Shown: piece after piece, positions 9,568 to 17,972 of the stretch
Layout of the letters: every line of letters starts with the position of its first letter
How positions within the stretch are numbered: position 1 is the first letter of the stretch
Assembly: GCF_023283945.1 (NCBI RefSeq)
Contig: NZ_JAKIKW010000015.1
Span: 1 to 64,000 of the forward strand
Reading direction: 5' to 3'
DNA from: Shewanella gelidimarina
GTDB lineage: Bacteria > Pseudomonadota > Gammaproteobacteria > Enterobacterales > Shewanellaceae
Length of the DNA: 64,000 nucleotides
Program-made: the position numbers and the translations under genes
Notes under the pieces: generated by a model
Databases searched by the model: none
Told to the model about the DNA's origin: nothing
The model's input: the letters and a program-made list of their open reading frames with translations, nothing else

Positions 9568-9808
9568 TTATCTCCCTTAATACCAACATAATTAAACTGC
9601 GATAATAAAACTATTGAAATGAGCCCAAGGCGTTGTAATATCCCGATTAAAACGGACTCAAATCACGTCATCTTATTCCTATTCGAACCCATCAGAAAAC
9701 TCAATATCCAGCTTGAATGACTAGATGTACTCAACAACAGGATTGTCGATAATTCAGTAATGTGTCGCGATGCATTTCTCTGCCTACAGGAAATGAGGCA
9801 AGGACATC
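9568..9808. other. gene-free right end of the inserted segment
   Basis: I find no gene, transposase remnant or integrase here. The stretch ends exactly where identity to the mtrB tail begins at 9809, and the bases just upstream do not resemble the corresponding mtrB sequence. Confidence 0.5.
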
Positions 9809-9924
9809 AACGACGCTGGCAATGATATTGCGCCAGACGGGATCTGGAACGTGTTAAGTTTTGGCAGTAACAGCCATGACTACAACGCGCACCTCATCAT
9901 GCTTAGCATGAGCTACCGTCTGTA
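9809..9924 (+). pseudogene. 116-bp direct repeat, copy 2 (orphan mtrB 3' tail)
   Basis: This copy is identical to 5559-5674, including 38 codons of the MtrB C-terminus, and ends in TAA where mtrB has TAG. It lacks any start and is not expected to be expressed. A terminator follows immediately, so this is probably the original 3' end of mtrB, with the intact gene now ending at the other copy. That history is inference. Confidence 0.9.
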
Positions 9925-9941
9925 ATCGTTAGCCTTTCGTT

Positions 9942-9967
9942 AAAAACCCGCAATCGCGGGTTTTTTT
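9942..9967 (+). terminator. terminator after the orphan mtrB tail
   Basis: AAAAACCCGC and GCGGGTTTTTTT form a short strong stem with loop AATC and a run of seven T. Its position 18 bases after the duplicated stop suggests it once served mtrCAB directly. Confidence 0.85.
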
Positions 9968-10092
9968 ATGCCTTTAAAATAAGGTTTATAGCCTGACGTA
10001 GATCTAAATCTAACGATTTACTCGGCTTTCATCTTGAAGTTAGGCTCACTTTAGGCGATTGTAAGCTATCTCTTCGATTACTAAGACTCCCG

Positions 10093-10668
10093 ATGACCCG
10101 TATGCCCTCTTCGCTCAAACGTTTTCTCTGTTTATGTCTGTTAGCGCCAATGCCTGCTTTCGCTTTTCAATCCGACACCACCAATATATTAATGCTAGCA
10201 ATCTCGCTTGGCGGCTTTTGCTTTATGAATCTGCTGCTAACTGGCTTATTCTATTTCACAGGTCAATACCACAGCAGACGTTTTGCCAAAATGCATACAC
10301 TGATCTCGCTGTTACCTGCACTATTAACCTTTGTATTGGCGATAACTTACATCGAAGGGGCCGGTGCTATTTCACTCAACATCGGGGTGATCATTGTCAG
10401 TATGGCGTTGAGTATATTGCCAATACAACTGAGCCCGACAGCTAATGCACCGACAGAGAGAACACCGTTAATTCTCGCGACCGTCGCATTATTGCTCATG
10501 ATTGTTGCTTATTATGCCGCACCACTGACCATATTTGCCTTGGCCATCGCTCATGTTGCAGCGTCAAGTCGTGGCACGCTAAGTGTCAAACTGCTGAGCT
10601 ACGCTACACTCATCACAGGCTACAGCTATTTAGGATATTGGGCTTATCAAATTGCACTTCACAGTTAA
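10093..10668 (+). CDS. hypothetical membrane protein
   Basis: The 191-residue protein has an N-terminal signal-like segment ending AFA and then five or six hydrophobic segments, for example around residues 30-55, 70-90, 95-110, 125-150 and 165-185. I recognise no family motif. A strong ribosome site is missing before either ATG (10093 or 10102), so the start is uncertain. The next gene begins 30 bases after its stop. Confidence 0.65.
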   Translation: MTRMPSSLKRFLCLCLLAPMPAFAFQSDTTNILMLAISLGGFCFMNLLLTGLFYFTGQYHSRRFAKMHTLISLLPALLTFVLAITYIEGAGAISLNIGVIIVSMALSILPIQLSPTANAPTERTPLILATVALLLMIVAYYAAPLTIFALAIAHVAASSRGTLSVKLLSYATLITGYSYLGYWAYQIALHS

Positions 10669-10697
10669 GTGCATCGTCATTGAGTCAGCCTCCACTT

Positions 10698-11309
10698 ATG
10701 CGAGAAAATGCTAACCTCACCAATTTACTTAGCCAAGTAAAGCAATGTCAGCTTTGTGCAAAGCACTTGCCGTTTGCCCCCAAGCCTATTGTGCAACTTG
10801 CCAGCAATGCAAAAATACTGATTGCTGGCCAAGCGCCGGGGCAAAAGACACACCATAAAGGGCATCCTTTTGACGATGCCAGTGGCGAGCGTCTCAGGCT
10901 TTGGCTCGGGGTAACGCGAGAGCAATTTTATAACCCCGATCTGTTTGCCATTCTGCCGATGGGGTTTTGTTTTCCTGGCAGTTACGCAACAACCGATAAG
11001 AAAAGTGGCGATAAGCCACCTCGCCCCGAATGCGAAGCCGCATGGCGACAACCTTTGCTCAATGAACTACACAATATTGAATTAACCCTCCTCGTTGGTC
11101 AATACGCTATTGAGTGGCATCTAAAGCGCAAATTAACCGTCACCCACGCAGTAGAACAATGGCAAACCTTATGGCCACATACGTTAGTCATGCCTCACCC
11201 AAGCCCAAGAAACAACATTTGGCTAAAGCGTCACCCCGAATTCGAACAACAAATCATCCCCAAGTTGCAGCAACGTGTCGCCACACTCATCAGTACAGAG
11301 CAACACTAA
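10698..11309 (+). CDS. uracil-DNA glycosylase family protein
   Basis: Proteins of this family excise uracil or related bases from DNA, though some single-domain members are uncharacterised. The motifs are GQAPG near residue 40 (motif 1, water-activating region), LPMGFCFPG, and HPSPRN followed by W near the C-terminus (motif 2, with the catalytic-region His). A CQLC pair lies near the N-terminus, but I see no full iron-sulfur cysteine set. ATG at 10698 gives 203 residues and avoids overlapping the upstream gene; an upstream in-frame start at 10638 would overlap it. The exact subfamily and activity are not settled. Confidence 0.7.
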   Translation: MRENANLTNLLSQVKQCQLCAKHLPFAPKPIVQLASNAKILIAGQAPGQKTHHKGHPFDDASGERLRLWLGVTREQFYNPDLFAILPMGFCFPGSYATTDKKSGDKPPRPECEAAWRQPLLNELHNIELTLLVGQYAIEWHLKRKLTVTHAVEQWQTLWPHTLVMPHPSPRNNIWLKRHPEFEQQIIPKLQQRVATLISTEQH

Positions 11310-11346
11310 GCCGTTCAATTACAGCTCCGTTTCATTAAGGGTATCA

Positions 11347-12501
11347 ATGTATTTTTTAGATGGCTTACTTGCCAAACAGATAGTCAATCGCACCATGAAA
11401 ATCATTGGTCACAACATCAATGTGATGAATAAACACGGCATTATATTGGGCTCAGGCGACCCCCATCGAATTGGTGAAGTGCATGAAGGCGCGTTACTGG
11501 CCATTAGCCAACAAAGAACCGTTGCCATTAGCCGTGCCAGTGAAGACACCTTACAAGGCGTCAAAGCGGGGATTAATCTGCCTCTGCATTATAAAGGCGA
11601 CATCATTGGTGTCATTGGCATTACCGGTGACCCCAAAGAGCTCGGTCATTACGGTGAGCTCCTTAAAATGACCGCCGAAATCATTGTTGAGCAAGCCAAC
11701 TCCCTTGAACTGGCACAATGGCAATACCGTCAAAAAGAGGAGTTGATCATCGATTTGATTAAGTCCGACGGTGCATTTACCCCACATCAGCTAAACTGGG
11801 CGGCGCAGCTCGATATCAACTTAGACACCCCTCGTGTTGCGGCCATCATTCAGGTGCAAGCTGACGAAGAGGAAACCTCGGCTAATTCGATGCTAAAACA
11901 GATATTGCACTTACTGGAAAACCCGTCACGCGGTAACTTGGTCGCCATGACCTCAATGACCGAGCTGGTGATCCTCAAACCTGCATTTCTTGATGGACAT
12001 AAGTGGGATGCAACACTTGAGAGTGAGCGTATTGATCAGCTTATCGCTCGTCTACCGATTGAAATGAGAAAACGATTAAAAATATCCCTCGGGCATTTCT
12101 TTGTTAAACCACAAGAAATTAATCGCTCCTACCAAACCGCATTAGAGACTCTTTCTATCGGTTCTCAAATGCGCCCAGAGCAGAGTAAATATCTTTATGA
12201 GGATTTCTCTCTGTTAGTGCTGTTATCATCCCTCAAAGATAACTGGCGTGGGCAAGAGCTAGTAAGCCCATATCAATCATTAATCAGTGCCGATAAAAAT
12301 GGTCAACTGGCTAAAACGTTGACCTGTTACTTACAACATTTTGGCGATCAACAGCAGTGTGCCAATGCGCTGTTTATTCACCGAAACACTTTACGTTATC
12401 GACTCGAAAAAATTGAAAAAATCACCGGCAGTAATTTACAGAAATTAGACGGTCTACTACAGCTCTACCTAGGGCAAGTGATGTTAACCTCTCAAGATTA
12501 G
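11347..12501 (+). CDS. cdaR: CdaR-type sugar-diacid/glycerate transcriptional regulator
   Basis: CdaR regulators activate uptake and breakdown genes for glycerate, glucarate and galactarate. The 384 residues match the family length. The N-terminal diacid-recognition domain starts at the first residue (MYFLDGLLAKQIV) and extends to about 135. The C-terminal PucR-type helix-turn-helix contains NALFIHRNTLRYRLEKIE near residue 355. ATG at 11347 has AAGGG upstream and matches the family N-terminus; in-frame starts further upstream overlap the preceding gene. The nearby GntP permease and glycerate kinase are the likely targets. Confidence 0.85.
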   Translation: MYFLDGLLAKQIVNRTMKIIGHNINVMNKHGIILGSGDPHRIGEVHEGALLAISQQRTVAISRASEDTLQGVKAGINLPLHYKGDIIGVIGITGDPKELGHYGELLKMTAEIIVEQANSLELAQWQYRQKEELIIDLIKSDGAFTPHQLNWAAQLDINLDTPRVAAIIQVQADEEETSANSMLKQILHLLENPSRGNLVAMTSMTELVILKPAFLDGHKWDATLESERIDQLIARLPIEMRKRLKISLGHFFVKPQEINRSYQTALETLSIGSQMRPEQSKYLYEDFSLLVLLSSLKDNWRGQELVSPYQSLISADKNGQLAKTLTCYLQHFGDQQQCANALFIHRNTLRYRLEKIEKITGSNLQKLDGLLQLYLGQVMLTSQD

Positions 12502-12598
12502 GGTGATGATTAACAATTAATAACATATCATTAAACTATAATTACCATAAGATCTAGTAGCTTACTTCAGTCTTAAGTAATGCCATAGGAAAGCCTAC

Positions 12599-13132
12599 AT
12601 GACACAGTTTCAACATAAATCAGGCTTCACTCTCATAGAGATGGTCGTCGTTATCATCATATTAGGTATTTTAGCGGTCATTGCGGCGCCAAAATTTTTA
12701 AACTTTAGAACCGATGCAAAGATTGCGGCGTTAGAAGGCGTTGCAGGAGCCATGTCCAGTGGTTTAGCCTTAGTTCACAGTAAAGCCGCTATTGAGGGGC
12801 AAGATTCTGAAACTGGTAGCATTGTCCATACAGGCGTGAGCATTCCGCTATATAACGGTTATCCAGCAGTTGATGGTAATGATTCTTTTGATAAACTCAA
12901 TGAGCAAGTGCAATCTTGGCTCGAGATTGATTCGGTATCATTAACCAAGATACTTGCAGACAATAACGCAGCACCGTTTTTTATTGATAAGTCGACAGCC
13001 AATAACCAAATTTATATTTTCTTCTCTGAAGACTTACCCGATAAGAAAGTCTCTTTCTACTGTTATATTCTTTACCAAAACAAAACAACCAACACAGAGT
13101 ATGAGTTATTCATCAGAACTGATGATTGCTAG
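12599..13132 (+). CDS. type IV pilin-like protein (MSHA-type prepilin)
   Basis: A prepilin signal (GFTLIEMVVVIIILGILAV) with cleavage after Gly9 and Glu at mature position 5 marks this as a type IV pilin or pseudopilin, exported and assembled by a prepilin peptidase system. The 177-residue product ends with two cysteines 24 residues apart (FYCYI...TDDC), consistent with the disulfide loop of MSHA-type pilins. AGGA precedes the ATG. No pilus assembly gene is nearby; the gene sits alone between the glycerate regulator and permease. Confidence 0.85.
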   Translation: MTQFQHKSGFTLIEMVVVIIILGILAVIAAPKFLNFRTDAKIAALEGVAGAMSSGLALVHSKAAIEGQDSETGSIVHTGVSIPLYNGYPAVDGNDSFDKLNEQVQSWLEIDSVSLTKILADNNAAPFFIDKSTANNQIYIFFSEDLPDKKVSFYCYILYQNKTTNTEYELFIRTDDC

Positions 13133-13383
13133 CTAGAAACCGCTTTTTACTATGATTACACCAAAATAACGACGCCACAGTAAAACATGTGCGAATGCAC
13201 AACATAACGTTAATTACTAGATGTAAATTAGTGCATAGAGTCAAAGATTTTTATCCCATCGAACCGCATAATAGCTAAGCCTGAAATCCTATGGCCTCGA
13301 TTCACAATGAGTCGACGTCATATTTGGCTTTAGTTCCATCAAACCCTACACATAAATTAAAAATACCCCTACAGGGAAACGCT

Positions 13384-14742
13384 ATGAGCCTCGTAATGAT
13401 CTTGCTGGCGGTGATTGCATTTATCGTCATCGCTACCTCTAAATTTAAGTTGCACCCGTTTTTAACCTTAATAATAGCGTCATTTATTGCCGCTTTTGCC
13501 TATGGCCTACCTAGCGCCGATATTGCCAAAACCATCACTTCAGGTTTTGGTGGCATCCTAGGTTATATCGGTCTCGTTATCGTACTCGGTACCATCATAG
13601 GTACCATACTTGAAAAAAGTGGCGCCGCCATCACCATGGCAGATGTCGTCATTAAATTACTTGGCACTCGCTTTCCAACGTTGACCATGTCTATCATTGG
13701 TTACATCGTCTCTATTCCGGTCTTTTGTGATTCTGGTTTTGTGATTTTAAACTCACTTAAACAGTCTATGGCGAATAGAATGAAGGTCTCTAGCGTGTCG
13801 ATGAGTGTCGCGCTAGCAACCGGCCTTTATGCCACCCACACCTTTGTACCTCCAACACCTGGGCCGATTGCAGCAGCAGGTAACCTTGGGCTTGAATCTA
13901 ACCTTGGACTAGTGATTTTTGTCGGTGTGTTTGTTGCCGCTATCGCCGCGCTCGCTGGTACCCTGTGGGCGAATCGATTTGCCAATGTACAACCTGATGG
14001 TGAAGGTGCAGAGGAACTGTTAACTCAGACTGAAGACTACGAAACACTCAAGCAAAATTATGGCGAACTGCCTAGCCCTACACGCGCTTTTGCACCGATT
14101 TTCGTACCGATCCTATTAATCTGTTTTGGCTCCATTGCCAACTTCCCATCTGATCCATTAGGGGATGGCGCACTGTTTGATGTGTTGGCGTTTCTGGGTC
14201 AACCGGTCAATGCATTAATGATTGGTCTTTTCCTATCATTGTCACTGCTTAAAAGTAACAACAAGGTCAAAGAGTTCAGTGAACGTATCAGCCAAGGTCT
14301 GGTTGTTGCAGCCCCTATTCTACTTATCACCGGTGCAGGTGGCGCATTTGGCGCGGTACTCAAAGCAACCGAAATTGGCGCTTTCTTAGGCAGTTCGCTG
14401 TCGGCATTAGGCGTCGGGATCTTTATGCCGTTTATCGTTGCTGCAGCATTAAAGTCTGCTCAAGGCTCATCCACAGTTGCACTTGTTGCCACTTCAGCGT
14501 TAGTCGCTCCTATGTTGGGTGATATCGGTCTTGCAAGTGACATGGGCAGAGTGCTCACAGTCATGGCGATTGGTGCAGGTGCGATGACCGTATCACACGC
14601 CAATGATAGCTTCTTCTGGGTTGTTACCCAGTTTAGCCGCATGAGCGTTAAGCAAGCTTATAAAGCACAAACCATGGCCACCTTAATCCAAGGCATCACC
14701 GCTATGACCGTGGTGTATATACTGAGTTTATTCCTTATCTAG
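13384..14742 (+). CDS. GntP family permease, probable glycerate transporter
   Basis: GntP permeases import gluconate and related sugar acids across the inner membrane. The product is strongly hydrophobic with about a dozen membrane segments. It contains family signatures such as IPVFCDSGFVIL near residue 120, THTFVPPTPGP near 160 and SHANDSFFW near 405. ATG at 13384 follows AGGGA and gives 452 residues, the usual family length; an in-frame start at 13291 would add a polar extension. Flanking cdaR and glycerate kinase genes make glycerate the likely substrate. Confidence 0.85.
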   Translation: MSLVMILLAVIAFIVIATSKFKLHPFLTLIIASFIAAFAYGLPSADIAKTITSGFGGILGYIGLVIVLGTIIGTILEKSGAAITMADVVIKLLGTRFPTLTMSIIGYIVSIPVFCDSGFVILNSLKQSMANRMKVSSVSMSVALATGLYATHTFVPPTPGPIAAAGNLGLESNLGLVIFVGVFVAAIAALAGTLWANRFANVQPDGEGAEELLTQTEDYETLKQNYGELPSPTRAFAPIFVPILLICFGSIANFPSDPLGDGALFDVLAFLGQPVNALMIGLFLSLSLLKSNNKVKEFSERISQGLVVAAPILLITGAGGAFGAVLKATEIGAFLGSSLSALGVGIFMPFIVAAALKSAQGSSTVALVATSALVAPMLGDIGLASDMGRVLTVMAIGAGAMTVSHANDSFFWVVTQFSRMSVKQAYKAQTMATLIQGITAMTVVYILSLFLI

Positions 14743-14765
14743 GTTGCTTATCTAAACTCAGTAAA

Positions 14766-14789
14766 AAGGCGAGTGTGCTTACTCGCCTT
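14766..14789 (+). terminator. hairpin after the permease gene
   Basis: AAGGCGAGT pairs with ACTCGCCTT around a 6-base loop, 24 bases after the permease stop. The T run is poor, so attenuation or mRNA stabilisation is possible. Confidence 0.6.
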
Positions 14790-14798
14790 ACCCCTCAT

Positions 14799-14826
14799 TG
14801 AATCGTCGTGTTAGCACGACGATTCA
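14799..14826 (+). terminator. second strong hairpin between permease and kinase
   Basis: TGAATCGTCGTG pairs perfectly over 12 bp with CACGACGATTCA around loop TTAG, only 9 bases beyond the previous hairpin. No clear T run follows. Tandem hairpins here could uncouple kinase from permease expression. Confidence 0.6.
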
Positions 14827-14878
14827 TACTCTTAATAAGACATTTGCCTAGAATAAGGCTAATCGTTCGCTTAAACAG

Positions 14879-14897
14879 TTTCAGCCCTGGGCTGAAA
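14879..14897. promoter_or_regulatory. 19-bp perfect palindrome before glycerate kinase
   Basis: TTTCAGCCC-T-GGGCTGAAA is symmetric on both sides of one base and ends 13 bases before the kinase ATG. It could be an operator or a hairpin masking the ribosome site (AGGA at 14901-14904). No known regulator can be named from the sequence. Confidence 0.55.
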
Positions 14898-14910
14898 ATA
14901 GGAAGACGGC

Positions 14911-16068
14911 ATGAAAATTGTGATAGCCCCCGATTCATTTAAAGAAAGCCTCTCCGCAATGGAAGTGGCTAACGAAATTGAGCGAGGATTTCGCACGGTA
15001 TTGCCCAATGCTGAATATCTGAAAATCCCCGTCGCCGATGGCGGTGAAGGGACAGTGCAATCCATGGTTGATGCCACTAATGGTCGCCTTATTTGGACAC
15101 AGGTTTCCGGCCCATTAGGCCATAAAGTTAACGCTTTTTACGGCATTTTAGGCGATAGCTATCATGGCAATGAAAAAACAGCCGTGATAGAAATGGCCGC
15201 AGCATCAGGCTTACATTTAGTAGCAGCAGACCAGCGTAATCCACTGTTAACCACGAGCTACGGTACCGGTGAACTGATTGTTGATGCTCTTAATCGTGGC
15301 ATCAAACATATTATTATCGGCCTCGGAGGCAGTGCCACCAACGATGGCGGTGCTGGAATGGCACAAGCACTTGGGGTACACCTTTTAGACGCTGATTCAA
15401 CCGCCCTAGCCCCAGGTGGTGCGGCCTTGGCTCAGCTACAACATATTGATCTGGACGATCTGCATCCACTGGTCTCACAATGCCGCTTTGAAGTGGCTTG
15501 CGATGTTAATAATCCGCTTTGCGGTGAATATGGCGCCTCCGCTATTTTTGGCCCTCAAAAAGGCGCGACAACCACCATGGTGCAGCAACTCGATAATGCA
15601 CTCAATCATTATGCTGATGTTATTACGCAAACGGGCATTCAAGACAACCGCCACCTAGCAGGGGTTGGTGCCGCAGGCGGCATGGGGCTAGGCGTTATGG
15701 CTTTTCTCAATGCGCAACTCAAACCGGGTATCGACATTGTGATGAACACCGTTGACTTAGCAAGCCATATTGAAGGCGCGAGCTTAGTGATCACCGGCGA
15801 AGGCAAACTAGATAGTCAAACATTACACGGCAAAACCCCTATGGGAGTTGCGGGTGTTGCCAACCAGTTTAATGTGCCCGTTCTCGCGATTGCAGGTTGT
15901 GTTAGTGACGATGCCAACGTGTTATTAGAACATGGCTTTACAGCACTATTTTCAATCACGCCACGTGCTTTACCTTTAGCTGAAGTGTTAGCAAACGCCA
16001 AAGCAAACCTTTATACCACCAGCAAAAACGTTGCCGCACTTTATTCGCTGTCCATGCCAGCAAAATAG
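14911..16068 (+). CDS. glycerate kinase
   Basis: The enzyme phosphorylates glycerate with ATP, feeding it into glycolysis; members of this family (GlxK/GarK) make 2-phosphoglycerate. The 385 residues match the family. Visible motifs include the N-terminal IAPDSFKESLSA, VADGGEGTV near residue 45, GLGGSATNDGGAGMAQALG near 133 and GEGKLDSQTLHGKTP near 298. AGGA lies 6 bases before ATG. It follows the GntP permease and completes a small glycerate-use module. Confidence 0.9.
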   Translation: MKIVIAPDSFKESLSAMEVANEIERGFRTVLPNAEYLKIPVADGGEGTVQSMVDATNGRLIWTQVSGPLGHKVNAFYGILGDSYHGNEKTAVIEMAAASGLHLVAADQRNPLLTTSYGTGELIVDALNRGIKHIIIGLGGSATNDGGAGMAQALGVHLLDADSTALAPGGAALAQLQHIDLDDLHPLVSQCRFEVACDVNNPLCGEYGASAIFGPQKGATTTMVQQLDNALNHYADVITQTGIQDNRHLAGVGAAGGMGLGVMAFLNAQLKPGIDIVMNTVDLASHIEGASLVITGEGKLDSQTLHGKTPMGVAGVANQFNVPVLAIAGCVSDDANVLLEHGFTALFSITPRALPLAEVLANAKANLYTTSKNVAALYSLSMPAK

Positions 16069-16087
16069 CTTCGTTCCATGCCCGATT

Positions 16088-16109
16088 AAAGGCGCTATGG
16101 CGCCTTTTT
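16088..16109 (+). terminator. terminator of glycerate kinase
   Basis: AAAGGCGC pairs with GCGCCTTT around loop TATG and runs into further T residues, 20 bases after the stop. Confidence 0.85.
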
Positions 16110-16223
16110 AGTAAGCTAATCGCAAACTTAATAAGCCGCTGTCAATAATGGCAATTTACTTTTCTGCTTGATGCGCTAGAAAGCTTAACGTAAAGTGAGT
16201 ACCCATTTTAAAGACTGATCCAG

Positions 16224-16240
16224 CACACAATCACTGTGTG
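16224..16240. promoter_or_regulatory. palindrome upstream of the PLP decarboxylase gene
   Basis: CACACA-ATCAC-TGTGTG is a perfect 6-5-6 inverted repeat about 20 bases before the start of the next gene. It may be an operator; it does not match the CRP consensus in half-site order. Confidence 0.35.
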
Positions 16241-16261
16241 ATGAGTAGAGATTGTTAGCCG

Positions 16262-17908
16262 ATGACACCAAGACGAGCCACCGCTTCTGAAGAAGCACTA
16301 CTGAGAATATTTACCGTTCCAGAAGCCCCCGATTCAACCCTTAGTGTTATTGAACAAAATATCTCACAGAACTTAATGGGTTTTTTACAAGATAGCGTGG
16401 TGGCCGTTGAAAAGCCCTTGACCGAAATTGAGCTGGATTTTCAACAACATCAAATACCTGCCGCGCCGCAGTTTGTCTCAGACTATGCTGACGACATGAT
16501 GAAGACGCTGGTCGCTCATTCAGTACATACCTCAGCGCCTAGCTTTATCGGCCACATGACATCTGCACTGCCCTACTTTGTATTGCCGCTATCTAAAATG
16601 ATGGTGGGGTTAAATCAAAATCTGGTGAAAATTGAAACCTCAAAAGCGTTTACGCCATTAGAGCGCCAAGTTTTAGGAATGATGCATCATCTTGTTTTTG
16701 AAGAGAATGATGGTTTTTATCAGAGTTGGATGCACAGCGCTAATGTCTCATTAGGCGCATTTTGCTCAGGGGGGACCGTCGCTAATATCACTGCACTATG
16801 GACTGCACGTAACCAATTACTTAAAGCAGATGGTGAGTATCGTGGCGTTGCAGCTCAAGGCGTAATTAAAGGGCTGCGTCACTATGGATTTGATGACTTA
16901 GCGATTCTGGTCTCTGAACGTGGCCATTACTCATTATCTAAAACGGCTGATCTACTCGGGATCGGCCGCGAGAACATTGTTCAAGTTCCGACTTCAAACG
17001 ACAACAAAGTCGATGTAGTACAGATGCGACAAATCGCTGCCAAGCTTGCCGCAGACAATATTAAAGTAATGGCCATAGTGGGTGTTGCGGGAACGACCGA
17101 AACCGGTAATATCGACCCATTAAATGCCTTAGCAGACTTAGCAATAGAGCTTAACTGTCACTTTCATGTTGATGCTGCATGGGGTGGCGCCAGTCTATTA
17201 TCTAAAAAGTACCGTCATCTATTAGCAGGAATTGAACGGGCTGATTCAGTGACTATCGACGCTCACAAGCAGATGTATGTACCGATGGGCGCGGGAATGG
17301 TGATTTTTAAAGATCCCACTTTTGCCAACGCCATTAAACACCATGCCGAATACATACTCAGAAAAGGCTCAAAAGATTTAGGCAGCCAAACGTTAGAGGG
17401 ATCGCGTCCCGGCATGGCAATGCTAGTCCATGCTTGCCTGCAAGTTATTGGCCGCGATGGTTATGAAATACTGATTAACAACAGTCTAGAGAAAGCGCAC
17501 TACTTTGCCGGCTTAATTGAAGAGCATACTGAATTTGAATTAGTGTCCAAGCCTGAGCTTTGCTTATTAACCTACCGATATGTTCCGCAAGTCGTGCAAA
17601 CGGCGATGGCAACAGCACGAGCTAACAAGGATGTACAAAAGCTGACTGAGTTTAATGCATTACTGGATGGCTTAACTAAATTGGTGCAGAAACGTCAGCG
17701 TGAACAAGGCACCTCATTTGTATCACGCACCCGTATTAATCCTGAGAACAAGCAGCTGATGGCCATCAAAGCCGTGGTGTTTCGAGTAGTTTTAGCCAAT
17801 CCACTCACGACTCATGAGATTTTACAGCAGGTACTTGCCGAGCAAACGGTTATCGCCTCGCAAGACAATACCTTTTTACCTAAACTAATGGCGTTAGCTC
17901 AGCAATAA
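16262..17908 (+). CDS. panP: PLP-dependent aspartate 1-decarboxylase PanP
   Basis: PanP-type enzymes of Vibrio and Shewanella decarboxylate aspartate to beta-alanine for pantothenate and CoA synthesis, in place of the pyruvoyl enzyme PanD. The 548-residue product is a fold-type I group II decarboxylase. It has the substrate-side motif SFIGHMTS near residue 97, FCSGGTVAN near 161, HVDAAWGG near 302 (PLP-ring Asp) and TIDAHKQMYVPMG near 334 with the Schiff-base Lys. Its length and N-terminus fit PanP better than GadB. It lies downstream of the glycerate module behind a terminator, so it is probably expressed separately. Confidence 0.8.
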   Translation: MTPRRATASEEALLRIFTVPEAPDSTLSVIEQNISQNLMGFLQDSVVAVEKPLTEIELDFQQHQIPAAPQFVSDYADDMMKTLVAHSVHTSAPSFIGHMTSALPYFVLPLSKMMVGLNQNLVKIETSKAFTPLERQVLGMMHHLVFEENDGFYQSWMHSANVSLGAFCSGGTVANITALWTARNQLLKADGEYRGVAAQGVIKGLRHYGFDDLAILVSERGHYSLSKTADLLGIGRENIVQVPTSNDNKVDVVQMRQIAAKLAADNIKVMAIVGVAGTTETGNIDPLNALADLAIELNCHFHVDAAWGGASLLSKKYRHLLAGIERADSVTIDAHKQMYVPMGAGMVIFKDPTFANAIKHHAEYILRKGSKDLGSQTLEGSRPGMAMLVHACLQVIGRDGYEILINNSLEKAHYFAGLIEEHTEFELVSKPELCLLTYRYVPQVVQTAMATARANKDVQKLTEFNALLDGLTKLVQKRQREQGTSFVSRTRINPENKQLMAIKAVVFRVVLANPLTTHEILQQVLAEQTVIASQDNTFLPKLMALAQQ

Positions 17909-17972
17909 CCAAGCCTGTTATTACTGACGACCAACGCCATACTTGTCATTGATAACTCTTGTTCAATAGCGC

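Noticed and set aside
9581-9808. Possible transposon remnant at the right end of the protease insert
   Set aside because: No inverted repeats or coding similarity could be recognised; the segment is described only as gene-free.
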